Part shown: piece after piece, positions 24,542 to 36,909 of the stretch
Position numbering within the stretch: position 1 is the stretch's first letter
How the letters are laid out: each line of letters opens with the position of its first letter
Source: Caenorhabditis elegans
Lineage: Eukaryota > Nematoda > Chromadorea > Rhabditida > Rhabditidae
Assembly: GCF_000002985.6 (NCBI RefSeq)
Contig: NC_003281.10
Coordinates: forward strand, 6,510,001-6,574,000
Reading direction: 5' to 3'
DNA: 64,000 nucleotides
The notes under the pieces: generated by a model
The model's database searches: none
What the model was told of the DNA's origin: nothing
The model's input: the letters and a program-made list of their open reading frames with translations, nothing else
Made by a program: the position numbers and the translations under genes

Positions 24542-26989
24542 TTAGATATGATTGTTCGAGTTTAAAAACGAGAACATGTGTTGCTCAACATTTTCGTAGT
24601 CAATTTCGGGTCCATGTGTATCAAATAATTTCAATTCTGAAATTGACGATTCACACGTGGTGCTACTAGAAAGACAGCAAAAAACGTTGGAGGCAATTTT
24701 TGTGAGACGAGGGAATCGGCTGGAGTATTTTGACCAAAATTCCAATGGAGAAAGTTCAAAGTCTCTCCAACAAAGTGGCATACTTTGATAGTCATTTAAC
24801 TCTTGCTCTGGCGTAGGAATTGATGTCGGCGTCTCGTACAATGTTGATCTGAAATTTTTTCACTTAGTTTCTGAAAGTTATCTAGAATTTCTTACTTCAC
24901 TTGCTTCTGAAAATTTTTCAATATAGATTCTTCTTGTTGTGCGTCCACAGTTCCCAGTTTTTTCACAATAAGTTCTTCTGTCTAAAAAATTAGATCTTTA
25001 CGAATAGAGTTTCTTATTTGAAAAGTGTTACCTTATTTTTGAACTCTTCTGGCATTGTTCTCATACTTCTTAACCCGGGACAGAGAAATACGGCGAGCAG
25101 GTGAACATGTCCAATTTTCTTTTCAATCAGATTATCCACTGCGATTCGAGCAGCCTTTGCAACAACAGCTGATGGCTGAAAAAATTTTTTGAGTTGTATA
25201 AATTTAAGATTAGGAAATTTAGAACCACTTTTTAAAAAATTAAAAACGGTTGAGGAAGGCAGCGGGGTTCAATTCCTACTCACCATTATATCATTTTCTC
25301 CAACTTTGTCCTCTTCAGTCTTCAAACTCGTTCGCAATTGGAACATAGTTGGTGCGATTTCATGAAGTGACGATTCCTCGAAAACTTTCAAAATTGCCTC
25401 AAATTTATTGATGACTTGCAAGGATGATTTCAAGATTGTCAAATGTGAGTTTATCTTTGCGTACAATTCTTTAACAGTTGGATCTTTGATTTTCTCAATC
25501 TCTTTCTTCATCGACAGAATATCAGCACAAGTTTGTGAAACCGATGACCATGGAGCAGTGTAGTGATCTGCTGGCAATTTGCTCAACTTGTAGGTGTCCT
25601 AAAACTTTCATAATTATTAATTGCTGCTAGAAACTATTAAACCTTCTTTCTCCTCAGAGTAATAGCCAAATAGCAGCACTTATCAACTATTTCAGAAACC
25701 AAATGAATCATTTCGAGCTCTTCTTTAGTGAATTTCGCGATATCCTCTTCATCTGGATCCAGACATCTATTCACAGCATTTTCGATTGACTTTTGAGAGC
25801 ATAGTCGATCTGAATTTGAAACCAAATATTTAATATTCAATTTATTTTTAACTTACAATACTGCAAATAATCTTCATCGATATCTTTCAATTCTGAAAAT
25901 CCTTCACCAACAACTCTGATATTACGAATTTCTTCTTTGCTCAAACTATATCGTTTTCCCTCCGAAACCAAGAAGCTTGAGAGCTGAAAGAGTGATCATT
26001 ACAGATAAATTATTTTCGCAGAACCTCACCGAGCTTGCATTTCTGCCAGTGATACTTGGATAAAAGGCAAATGGGACAGATTTCAGTCGAATTGGAGATG
26101 CATTTCTATCTACAAACACCAGGAAAACCAGCAAGAAGTTTTCAATTTCTTCTCCAAAATCCACGAAGAAACAAGCGTCATTCTGATTGATGGGTTCCCG
26201 AATCTGAAAGAATCATATTTGGCAAATAATGGATGTTATTTTCTTACCATTGCTGCTATTTTACCATAAACGATATCTGCGTCCTTTTCGATTGTTTCTT
26301 TGAATAATTCCTCTGTTGGAAAAAGAAGACTTTCAGAGTCAAATATGGGATCCCTGCAAAAAACTTATTTTCAAAAGAATCTAGAAATTTCACGAACGAA
26401 ATTGCCAGCATCTTTTGAACAAAACTTTTGAATGGTTCTTTACTCAAATTGGCTAAGCTGGTTCCTGAACTGATTGCGTACTCCAACATGGCGGTTCGAA
26501 GATTTTTTTGTTTTTCTGGCTCAGGCTTTCGATTGACCCTCCTCGTTCGATTCAGAATACATTTTCCATTTCGGTGAATGCTGAAATTGAAAAGTTTTTG
26601 TTTTGAAGTTTTCTGTGTAAATCCATTACGTTTTATGTCCACCTGAAATGGCGCTGATAACTTTCAGACATTTAACACATCTTAACCGATCGATTTCCGC
26701 TCCATGTTCGTTAATCAGTACATTGAAATTTTCGCATTTCGGTCTCTGAAAAGAATTATTTTGGATACATATTTTTAGAATAAGAGTTTACCTCTGAATA
26801 AAATCCATCACGAATTCCAGATTCAATTTCATCGGCTTTCCGTTTTCGATAACTGTCAGAAAATTTTCCTTTTTTTGTTGTAGTTGCTTCGCTTTCGGAT
26901 TGAAATGATGCTACAAGAGCTTCAAGATCTAAGTCCGCATCTTCCATCTTCACTTCTAAGTCCATTTCCATCTTGATTTCCTTTTCCAT
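24542..26989 (-). CDS. hAT-transposase-derived protein with BED-like zinc finger (probably domesticated)
   Basis: Eleven exons join in phase: 26989-26792, 26745-26630, 26580-26398, 26353-26248, 26203-26030, 25983-25857, 25809-25643, 25598-25284, 25175-25032, 24981-24896, 24848-24542, giving 640 residues. Residues 1-66 are acidic then basic. Residues about 85-120 hold CVKC followed by GGHKTIHRNGKC, a BED-like zinc finger. The middle matches the hAT core: FVQKMLAIS with DP-F, a VFVDRNASPIRLKSVPF strand with a candidate catalytic Asp, TAPWSSVSQT with the conserved Trp (about 374), and FEESSLHEIAPTM with a candidate Glu. The C-terminus is a hATC dimerisation region, SPLEFWSKYSSRFPRLTKIA. The usual CxxH motif reads LCSQ, so the His is missing. 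Ten introns, a long open frame and no flanking inverted repeats seen suggest a host gene, perhaps a DNA-binding regulator, rather than a mobile copy. Transposition activity is unlikely. Confidence 0.85.
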
Positions 26990-27235
26990 GTTTTACTGCA
27001 AAAATATGTACTTTTGTATTTTTAGGCAACGGAAACAAAGAAACACTTCGGAAAAAAGCTAGACACAGAGGAAAATTAGCGGAAAGTCGTATTTTCCAAA
27101 AACACAATAATAATATTCAAAATGTAATTAAGCAAGGGTGTGAATAAACATAAACTTGAGGGCGAATATTTTCAAATGTTAAAATCGTGAGTAGAAATAA
27201 ATAAATCGAAATGAAAAGTCTGAAGAAGTACAACA

Positions 27236-27480
27236 TAACCCGTTGCCCGCCCGACCGGTGGGCGATATGCGGGCAGAGTCAGGGAAACGGGCGAGTGGGG
27301 TAACACGATTCAATAGAGACACAGGCATTTAGAGACATTGTATGGTTTTCGCCTCTGTCGGGCGATCGATGCAGAGACGCTGCCCGCTTGGATGATAGAC
27401 GAGACAAGGGGAAATATGGGAAGGAGGCGACGGGCGAGTGTATTGGGCTGTTGAAGGGCGATGCATGGAGACTCAGAAAC
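27236..27480. other. GC-rich block upstream of the hAT-derived gene
   Basis: A clearly GC-rich stretch in an AT-rich window, with an imperfect palindrome CGCCCGACCGGTGGGCG at about 27,249-27,265 and several GGGCGA/CGGGCG motifs, followed by a GA-rich run (27,478-27,500). It lies about 250 bp upstream of the start codon at 26,989, so it may be its promoter. No gene is seen here. Confidence 0.4.
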
Positions 27481-28118
27481 AGAGAGAGAAAGAGAGAAGG
27501 AAACATAACGAGTGTGTCGTTATAGTGTCGTTTCCTTTGATTACAAATTGAAAAATCACTTTTTGGTTCTGAAAAGCTCAAATAGGAATATTTCTACAGG
27601 GTTTTAATGTGAAATTAGAATATTGAAAAACGCGAAATTTATTGTCGAAAATGTTTTCAATTTTTGCTATAATTATGGTTTTTACAATAAGTAATTAAGT
27701 TTAGATAAGTGTAAACAAAAAACATTTTAAAATAGAAAAAATGAATCAAAATATTTATCACAGTGTATTTTTTATTCACTTCTACGTTTTTAAAAGAGGT
27801 TTCATTCACTCGAAATGGTCTCGCCATGGCGCATACACTGTATTAGTTATTATTTTGCTTGTAAAGTACAATTCCGGGTCCGCAAACTGGAACACATTTC
27901 TTTGTGAATAGCATTTCGGTAGATCCCCTGTTTATAGATAAAGTTTGTCAATGCACATGGGAAATGGCAGTTAGAAAGTGGCCAAAGTTGCCGAGAATGC
28001 AAATCATATAACGTAAATTTGTTTTTTTTTTGTGAGATTTAAATCATGTTCATAAAATAAGTAACAATGCGAATAAGATTTAAATGGAAAAACCAAAATT
28101 TGAAGCAGTGATTGCTAA
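27481..28118. other. Intergenic region between the hAT-derived gene and gene E
   Basis: AT-rich and without a supported gene. A short cysteine-containing frame near 27,850-27,990 (minus strand) is not convincing. The left part may hold further upstream sequence of the hAT-derived gene. The right part is 3' of gene E. Confidence 0.4.
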
Positions 28119-31100
28119 TCATTTCAATGGTGGATAGTCGCTGGGGTTCAACATCAATTTTCTACATGTTGGACATTCTCTTTTTTCGTTGAGCCATTTT
28201 GTTGCACACTGAAATAGTTGAGTTATTTAGTTAATTATCGAGTTTACAAAATTTGGGCAATTATGTATTAAAATGAAATCTACCACTTCTTTTCGCGCCA
28301 GAAAGTAGGCATTCTCGCGAACTGAAGGTTGAATATACACACCTCACCGTTTTGGATAAATTTTGGTGGATCATTTCCTGATTCTTCGCAACAGTTTTTT
28401 ACTTTTAAACTGTTGAGTCAGTCGATACAGTTATTCTTGTTTCAATACTCACTTTTGAATGGAAACGCCGTCTACATTCACATTTTATCGTCTCTTTGAA
28501 ATTGTACATCTCTTCCAAACAAATTGCACATTCAGTGTCGTCCAACTCGGAGCTGGGAGCAGAAACTGTGACCGTATTATTTTTTCCTGGAGACTTTCTG
28601 AAATTTCCAACTAATATTCCAGGTTTGTCTGGAAACTTGGCTTTTGAAGATGTGGATGGTTGTTTCTCCTTTTCATTCAAGTACAATCTCATAAATTTAT
28701 CGGAAATTTTTGGTTCCTCAGGAAGTGGTTCGAGATCCAGTGAGTTTCTTTTAACTTTTTGAATATTCGTTTCAACTGTTTCCAAGTAATTGTCTATGTT
28801 GGTTTTGTAGTTCTCAAGCTCCAACAATGCGAATCGTTGGATTTTAGCAGTCCTGGTCAGAGCGATCAGTCTGCAAATTTTACTATTAAAGCACTATTTT
28901 CTTCAATAGTTTCTTACTCATGAACCATATTTTCAGCTTCTTTTTTTGAACACCATTTCTATATGAATCTTTTAATTTTTGATATTTCCAGAGTTGTTTT
29001 CTGTAGCTACCAGTTTCTGATCCAAAACTAGATGCACCTACAGCATTAGATGTAGATGTTTGTTGTTGATCAAGAAGATTTTGAATCAAATTCTTTTGTT
29101 CTTCATTTTGAATTGATAGATGCGCATTTGCCTCAAGCAGCCTTAAATCAAACACATGTATTTGGAAAATTTTAGAAATGTTTTACCGGGTTATCTCCTT
29201 CCCTTGTTCCAGTTTTTCTTTGATAAGACTGAAAATGTTAACCTCATTTAGATTTTAATGGAAATTCAAAATTTGAGCTAATCAGCTTACGTAAAACATA
29301 CCTCCGAAACTAAAAATCACTTACGTTTTTCTCTCATGAACTAGTTTTTGTTTCATAGTCTTATTAGTTGATTCTAATTCAGCTTTGAATTTTGCTACTT
29401 CTTCTTGTAGTACACGCGTATTTTGTTTCTCGCTGAAAATGATGATGTTTTTTTTTGCTTGTATAGACTTTAAATGTGCAAAAACCCAGAACATTTAAAG
29501 TTTATCACCAAACCTTGTGAGCAGATCATTCAATCTGCCAACTTTATTCAACAAGTCAGGATCCGCTTGCTTTGGTTTTTGAGCAGTATCTGCTTCTCTA
29601 AAAAATTTTATAATTTACAATTGTAAGTTGAACGAGCTACTGCTTGTCTTTCACTTACCTTTTCAATTGAGCTTCAAGTTCAGAAACTCTCTCTGAAAGT
29701 TGATTCCGTGACTTGGTCACTCTGTAAAAGTGCATCTCAGTTTTGATAATCTAACATTCAACACTCACTTTCCATTAGTTTCTTTAAGCTTCTTTTCGCT
29801 TTCAGTAAGTTTTGAGATTTTAGACTTCATTGTCTCATTTTCAGATTGACTGTTTGACAAGGAAATTACTCGTCTGAAAAGGAAGAATTAGGCGAAATAT
29901 GTACAGAACAACTCACTTTTTCAAGTGTTCAATCTCTTCATTCTTCGAGTTCAGTGTCTTTTTAGAAGCTTCATCTCTTTTTTTGTTCTTTTCTTTTTCC
30001 TCTTCTAACGTCTTCAAAATTTTCCTATATTTATCTTCATAGCCCAACATATTTATTTCAAACTCTGCATACTTTTGCTTCGTAGTTGTTATTAGGTCTC
30101 CAAATAAGTTCCGGGTCAAAATTGATAACTTTGTTCGCTGTGTATCGATTTTTATGAAACTTTAGGAATTTATGTTATCAACTATGATCTTTCATTTGAC
30201 AATAGTCACAAAAGTTTTTGGCCACCCCCAGTGTCCTAACTCGGAGCCAATTTTTCCAGGCATTTTTCTGATCTCGCTTCTTTTCAGCTTTGAATTGAGG
30301 TTTGTGTGCGGATTTTTCTTTGTTTAGAATACATTATTAGAAAACAAAAAAATTTTGGAAAAAAATCCGTCCAAAAAATTTTTTTTTGGTTGGTCGTCAA
30401 AGAATCTTCAAAAAAATTTTGTCGAAAATTCTAGATTTTTCCTACAAAAATGATGTAACCAAGTGTAAATTATTTTTAAACATACAAAACATATCAGTTT
30501 AGTTCGATACACTAAAATGATAATAGGAATTATAACTTTTGGATAATTTTTGAGTTTTTTGAATATTTTTTGAGATTCAAATTTCATACTCAAATAATTT
30601 TTATGTGTAAAAATAGTTTACACATGGTCACATCATTTTTGTAGGAAAAATCTAGAATTTTCGACAACATTTTTTTGAAGATTCTTTGACGACCAACCAA
30701 AAAAAAATTTTTTTAGACGGATTTTTTTCCAAACTTTTGTTGTTTTCTAATAATGTATTCTAAAAAAAGCAAAATCCGCACACAAAGCTCAATTGAAAGC
30801 TGAAAAGAAGCGAGATCAGAAAATTGCCTGAAAAAATTGGCTCCGAGTTAGGACACTTGGGGTTCTCAAAAATTTTTGTGACTATTGTCAAATGAAAGAT
30901 CATAGTTGATAACATGAATTCCCAAAGTTTCATAAAAATCGATACACAGCGAACAAAGTTATGATTTTTGACCCGGAACTTATTTGGAGACCTAATAGTT
31001 CTTGTTTAACTTCTTCCAACACGCTTTTCATATTATTCATATAAGTTTTAAACTCTGTACACTCCGAGCAACTTTTTGTATCCTCTTTGTCAATAGCAGT

Positions 31101-31316
31101 TTTAAAAGTAGACTCAATAATGTTTTCCTTATTGTCTAAATTTTCGGCAGCATTTGAATCTGTTGAACTTTCAGAAAGTTTTTCGGATTCCTTTTCAGCT
31201 TTTTCTTCTGTAGCTTCCCCGGGAGCTTCTTCAGGCATGTTTTCTTTTGCCTCTTCAGATTCTAGAAGTAAATCCTTCAGATTAACATTTTGGAAATGCG
31301 CATTGCTTTTGTCTGA
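28119..31316 (-). pseudogene. Gene E: 5'-truncated coiled-coil RING gene interrupted by a mariner-type element
   Basis: The first recognisable exon (31,316 down) starts DKS, like an internal exon of gene C, and carries the family CxxC motif CSEC followed by VLEEVKQEL. A foldback element (30,092-30,995) splits the exon right after this. The frame resumes TTTKQKYAEFEINML on the other side. Coiled-coil exons follow to about 28,890. Then come an exon with LELENYKTNIDNYLETVETN and DKFMRLY and the RING, CAICLEEMYNFKETIKCECR then RRFHSK (ending 28,453). The last exon is 28,208-28,119, CATKWLNEKRECPTCRKLML. The RING itself is intact. All N-terminal exons found in A-D are missing, since gene A ends only about 320 bp upstream. 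It is probably a pseudogene; a transcript starting locally cannot be excluded. Confidence 0.75.
30092..30995. mobile_element. Mariner-type foldback element inserted in a coding exon of gene E
   Basis: The 904-bp element is almost one long inverted repeat. Its left end is TTAGGTCTCCAAATAAGTTC and its right end is the same sequence inverted. Arms of about 380-400 bp face each other across a short AT-rich centre near 30,480-30,615. It is flanked by TA on both sides (30,090-30,091 and 30,996-30,997), the target duplication of Tc1/mariner elements, and TTAGGT ends are typical of mariners. No transposase frame is present, so it is non-autonomous. Removing the element plus one TA gives an uninterrupted exon homologous to genes A-D. 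Confidence 0.88.
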
Positions 31317-31637
31317 AAATAAAAGAATTTTTAAACTTTTCATGGAGCAAATCATACTTCTTGAAAACTTGTTCACGACTTCGTCACAATTTAATTATGA
31401 ACACTCTGAATATAACTTTCAATCACGACCCGAATTTCTAACCGCTACATTTTCGTAATCTACCGTACTCCCGTGTAGGTTTCGATGTGATCGCGGCTAG
31501 ATATAGAGATCTGGACAAGTTTTGTTAATTTTCACGATATTAATGAAAATCAATATTAAAAATAACTTCATATAGGAATATCCCTTACAGAAATATAAAA
31601 CAGAACCGAAAAAAAAAAACAAAATCGTATTATACAT

Positions 31638-34600
31638 TTAATTTAATGGTGGATAGTCGGCAGGGTTGAGAAGCAATTTACGGCAAGTTGGACATTCTCT
31701 CTTTTCATTAAGCCATTTAGTTGCACACTGAAAATTACAGTTTAGTATATAATATTGAGTAACTCTAAAACTTACTTTCAGATGGAAACGGCGTCTACAT
31801 TCACATTTGATAGTTTCCTTAAAGTTGGTCATTTCATCCAAACAGATTGCACATTCTGTATCATCCAACTCAGTTGATGGGACAGAAGCCGTAACTATAT
31901 CTGGCTGACTAAACAGTTTTCTCGGACTCATTGGAACTTGAGATAATCCAGTGGGAGTAATTGATTGTCCTCTAACAGCAGATCCAGAGTGGTGTTGAAC
32001 ATTTCCGCGAGATGAAGTTGATGGCATTGTAGAAATCGAAGAACCTTCAATATGTGTGGAACGAGGGTTTGCAGATGAAGAACTTGAAGACGTCAAAGGT
32101 TGTTTTCCCGTCGCATTTCTGTAGAATCTCATGAACTCGTTCGAGAATTTAGGAGCTTCTGGAAGTTGTTCTAGATCTGATGATCCATTATTTTTGATTT
32201 TGGGGATATTCATTTCAATTGCTTGCAAATAATAACTTGTCAGTTTCTTGAAGTTTTCCAGCTCACGGTGTGCCATTTGATGAACTCCTAGATCTCTATC
32301 CAGAGAAGTTAACCTGAAAAATATTAACAGTTTCAAGCGTCGTCCAGAAATCTAACATACTTCTTAACCATTGCTTCAGCCTTTCTCAATTTCATGCCAT
32401 CTCTGAATGAGTCCTTGATTTTTTGGTACTTCCAGAGTTGCTGTCTAGAATTTTCTTCATTGTCTGTCATCTGAGTTGATGGCACCGGAAAATCAGATGA
32501 CGATGGAGCAGTTTGCTGTTTCTCAAGAAGCACTTGTATTAATCGTTTTTGTTCTTCATTTTGAATAGATAACTGTTGATTTGTTTTGAGGAGACTGAAA
32601 ATTTACTGTTATTGAAACAAAACTAAAAAATAAGTTTACCTGGCATTCTCTGTTTCAAATTTTTTTGTGACATCTCGAAGTCTAAAAATGTTTGTCATTA
32701 ATTTAAAAAAAAAGAAAAATAACAAACTGTAAATTCTCCATCTCCAAACTCTGTGTTATAACAATATTCATCTCATCTGTTTCAGTTCTCAACTGAGAAA
32801 TTTCTTTTTCCAATTGCTTTGAAATCGATGTTTCTCTTAAATTTTGTGATCATATCATTTGTTTTTTTTTTGAGAGAATTTGATACAAACCTTTCAATTT
32901 CGGTCTTCAATTTAGAGATTTCATTTGCCAAATCAATCGCCTTCTTATGTTCCTTATTAAGATGCTCAACATTTTTCAGCTCACTAAAAAATATTAAAAA
33001 TAAATATTTTCTGTAAAATATGAAATTCGATTACCTTTTCAATTGAATTTCAAGTTCAGATATCTGGCCTGAAAGCTGGTCCCGTGCCTGTGTCACATCT
33101 TTGTTGGAAATGTTCAACTGTTTCTCAAGATCATGATGTTCGGCAATTTTGAACTTTAAAGTCTGATTCTCAGCTTGACAGTTTGATAATGCAGTTGCAC
33201 GTCTGAAAATATAAGTATTAACTATATAAATCAATTATTTTGAAAGTCACTCACCTTTTCAATGCCTCAAGTTGTTCATTTTTTGAAATCAAAGTTTTTC
33301 TTGAAGATTCCAGATGTTTGTTATTCTTTCTTCGTTCATCTTCCAACTGTTTTTCAAAGTTTTTGGTCTTATTATCAGAAGCTACCAACTTTGTCTCAAA
33401 TTGTTCAGAATTTTGTTGCATGTTTTTCAATTGCTTCTGAACATTTTGCAATACATCTTTTACTGTATACATTTCCATTCTGACGTCACTGCACTCGGAA
33501 CAATTTTCTGTTTTCTTTTCCAATTGTTGAGGAACAGGAGTTGGGTTAGAAACAGTCTCGGCATCAATTATTAACTTGTGACATATTTGAATAGGGGGTG
33601 GTACTAATTGCTTGTCAACTTGCATTGCCGACAGTATACCTTCATAACGGCTTCTAGCTGAAAGTGTTTTTTAAATGATGTATTTCAATTTTAACAACTA
33701 CCTTTAAGATGTGGGAGCAAACTTTCCGATTTGGATGCAATTCCTATGAAAACGTTGACTGAGTTTCTAAATTTTGGGTAAATTCCTTGTTGAATGTCCG
33801 AAGCGACTTCGAGCTAAACTTTAGAAATAAAAAACCGATACTATTTTTCTTAATTCTGACTCACAAATTTGAACCGACTCGAAAAGCAAAATGCTTGAGT
33901 TGATTCTAAATGACAAATCAAATCCGACGTTTTTAGGGTGTCTCCATTTTGTGCGATGTTCAAAAGTACTTGATATCCTGCATCAAAGAATTCCACCAAT
34001 TCTGGGAAAATATCAGACAATCCAATACGAATCAACTCATTTTTCCAATCGTTTTCAGTGAATCTAGCTCCTTCGATACTTCTGATATCTTTGCATGGAA
34101 CATTTTCCAACATTCTCCAATATTCACATAGTTCCTGTATGATCGTTTCAAGCGCAGTGTTTGTGATGAAGCAGGGGGTTCTCTGAAAAAAAAAATTAAA
34201 ACTGAAAGTATGCTGCACGTGGTAAACATCTTTTAATGCACATAAACAATATATTTTTGCGTTAAACAAAGTTTTAAACCAAAATTTTGAAGAAAAAACT
34301 CACCTCAAATGGTTTTAACCGTGTTTCGAGGATATTCACATAGTCAGTCACAAGATGCCACGTGTCATGTTTAACCTTTTGGAAAATTCTCAAAACACTG
34401 ATCATTATATGAAAGATGTTGTACAACGCGTGTATGCCTGGTACGCAAAATTCTCCGGAAAGTGTTAAAATAGGGGTGACGTTTTTTGTTTTTATGACTG
34501 TGGTTAGAACAAACTGAAAATGAAAATAAATTGATATAAATAGTAAATTCTAATGCATACCTCAATATCATACCAGAGCTCACCAAACTCTCTGAATACA

Positions 34601-36419
34601 TCTTCAAAATTCATTGCATAAAGAATTCCTTCAACATCATCCACATAATCAATTGGAACTCGGTCAGGATAAGCCTGGTTGATTGCCTTGCACAAACTTT
34701 TTCCTTTCGTATAATATCACTCTTACTGTAATCGGCTTTTTGTGACGAGTCTAAATTTGAAATAGATGATTTACTGGAAAACCAACTTTAAAAATTAAGA
34801 CTTAAGATGTGCAGATTGACAGAAATGTATTAGATACTTGAAATATATTTCATGAGGCCACTCGCGAATGTCTTCGTTTAGGAACTCAAATTACAAAACC
34901 GCTTATAAGCTCAAACAGTTACAAAAATCGGTCGTGTTCAAACCGGGTATTGTTTTTTTTTGAGCTAAATTGCAATGTTTTGCGTGTAGTTCATTATCGA
35001 GAATGTCTATAAACCAACCGTTTCATTATAAGGGAGAAAAACTTCCGGGCGACTGTCAATAAGTTCACGATACTTATTTGTGAGGTAATAATTGACGAAT
35101 AGTATATCCCCATACAGTTTCGAATATTTTTGTGGATGAAGATGACTAAAACGGTCTCCTAGAAAAAATCGAATGACTTGAAGTTCGTCCGGTTTCCAAT
35201 CCGAGAAAAACGATTTCCATTGTTTGTAGAGTTTATCCAAACTTGGATTTCTTGATGGTAATTCATATTTTTTTGGGACCGAATCGGTTATCAAGAAACC
35301 CTGTAGAAAAATTGATTGAACACTAAATATAATGAAGTTTCAAGTTACCAGAGTTTCGTCAAGAAACTGATCAATTTCACTTTCAATGGAATTCAAAACC
35401 TCTCGGGCATTGCTGACAAACTCCATACAACCACTAAGACGCTCTGCTCTGATATTAAGGAATGCCAATGAAATCACAACGTTGTCCATTGGAAAACCCT
35501 GAAATAGTTATTTTAGATTTGAATTATGTACATAATTCTCTTTACCCTCGCTTTGAATTCTTCCATTAGATAGTACTGAATATGTTCGAACATATCTTGC
35601 TTGGTAGAATACTTTTCTCCTTTCAAGTTGGGTGACATCGGAATTGGAGCCTAAAAAAGTGATCATTGTCTGGATTTTAGTAGTGTGGAACAGTTTGTTT
35701 TTTTATTCCCATGCTTTGGTTCAGGAACACGTCACGATCTCGGGCTCGCGGTAATAAAACTTAAATTTCCTACCCAAACTTTTTGAAAAAAGTTATAATT
35801 TAAAATTTAGCAAAGCTTAACAATGTTTTCACAGTGAGAAGAAACCGTCACCAGCCCAAAAACAAACTTAAGAGCAAAAGGTCTAACGCAAAATTGGTTG
35901 AAACCAAATTTTTTCTCCAAAAATCGAAAAGTTTTTATAAAGTATATATTCTTTCTTGTTGCATTCATTTAAACCGTTATACATTAGAAAGAGAATTAGA
36001 TTGGCTATAAATCTGATTTTGAATCAAAACGTACACATAACACATCGATCCTTTGTATCCCGAACTTCTTGCGACAAGACGTGAAGCGCATGTGTTCTTC
36101 CAGTAAATTCAGAAAAACATCGGCACTTCCATAAATTCCTGAAAATATAAATGTTAGGAAGCACTTTCATAACTTGAACTTACTTAATCGGCTATCAGAA
36201 TCCAAAAACTCCTTCAACATTTCCTCATTGGAATAATTATTATTTTCGCTTATATCCTCTAAACCAGGCAAGTCTAGGCACTTCACTAGCTGAAAAATAT
36301 TAAAGTTGAAAAATTAAAAAAAAAACCATAATTACCTCTTAGGGAATATAGTCAATTGCGGCAAGCATAAGTGTACGTTTTGAGTGCTTGGTTTCTCTTG
36401 ACAGAAAATCATTGTCCAT
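31638..36419 (-). pseudogene. Gene A: long coiled-coil RING gene with N-terminal inactivating lesions
   Basis: The start at 36,419 follows a TAG acceptor and reads MDNDFLSRETKHSKRTLMLA, then IDYIP. Codon 27 is TAA (36,339-36,341), where gene C has Lys and B and D have Leu. A second lesion near 34,690 is a 17-bp deletion relative to gene C that shifts the frame in the exon containing AINQAYPDRVPIDY. The rest is well kept: helical exons, the CSEC motif, coiled coil (33,625 to about 32,340), a linker with DEFMRFY-like sequence and an intact RING, CAICLDEMTNFKETIKCECR then RRFHLK, ending CPTCRKLLLNPADYPPLN. The 3' half is almost identical to gene C. Read-through or a downstream start could still give a shorter RING protein, so pseudogene status is likely, not proven. 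Confidence 0.75.
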
Positions 36420-36794
36420 TGTGATCTACATACAAAAAGTCACAATTTTAAATTATACAACATCTTTTTCAAAAAGTTGATGAAAAACGGCAACATTAAA
36501 TAGTCAATGTATCGTTCAAGAAAGGAAATTTTTTAAAAACTCAAATGATCTACCAAATTTTAACTTAATTCAATGTCAAAAACACTGATAGATCAAAAAG
36601 GAGAAAGACAACCGAATCTCGAAAAAAAACTTTAAAAAAGTACTTTTAGCAAAAAAGTGTCAAAAAAAATAATCGAAAGGGATTTAACTTTTGGCAAAAA
36701 AAAATTTCCAGGAATACAATATACACTTGAAAATTTATTCATTGGTAAAACATTGGTATTCAAAAAATTTAAATGCAAAAGCAATTTGTTCAGG

Positions 36795-36909
36795 AGCAAC
36801 ATGTCGGGAATCTTTTCTTTTCCTTGAGCCAATTATCTGTAGATTGAAAGTTTTAAACCAAAAATAATGAAATTGAAGGTTTAAAACTCACTTTCACATG
36901 AGTACCCGT
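36795..36909 (-). pseudogene. Decayed RING exon remnants of gene B
   Basis: Downstream of gene B's stop, the end of a former RING exon is still visible as TAGACGGG-TACTCATGTGAAAG before a splice donor. It resembles the TAGACGCCGTTTCCATCTG of gene A. A following acceptor leads to NWLKEKKRFPTCCS, which keeps W, L, EK and PTC of the intact family sequence but lacks the first of the last two zinc-ligand cysteines. Confidence 0.55.

Noticed and set aside
23837..26989. A single hAT-RING fusion gene
   Set aside because: The hAT frame ends at a stop right after the hATC region, the RING part has its own ATG and a frameshift, and no phase-compatible splice joining them was found.
27840..27995. Short minus-strand exon-like frame with CVPVCGPG
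   Set aside because: An acceptor-like site exists, but no upstream exon in phase and no start; too little to support a gene.
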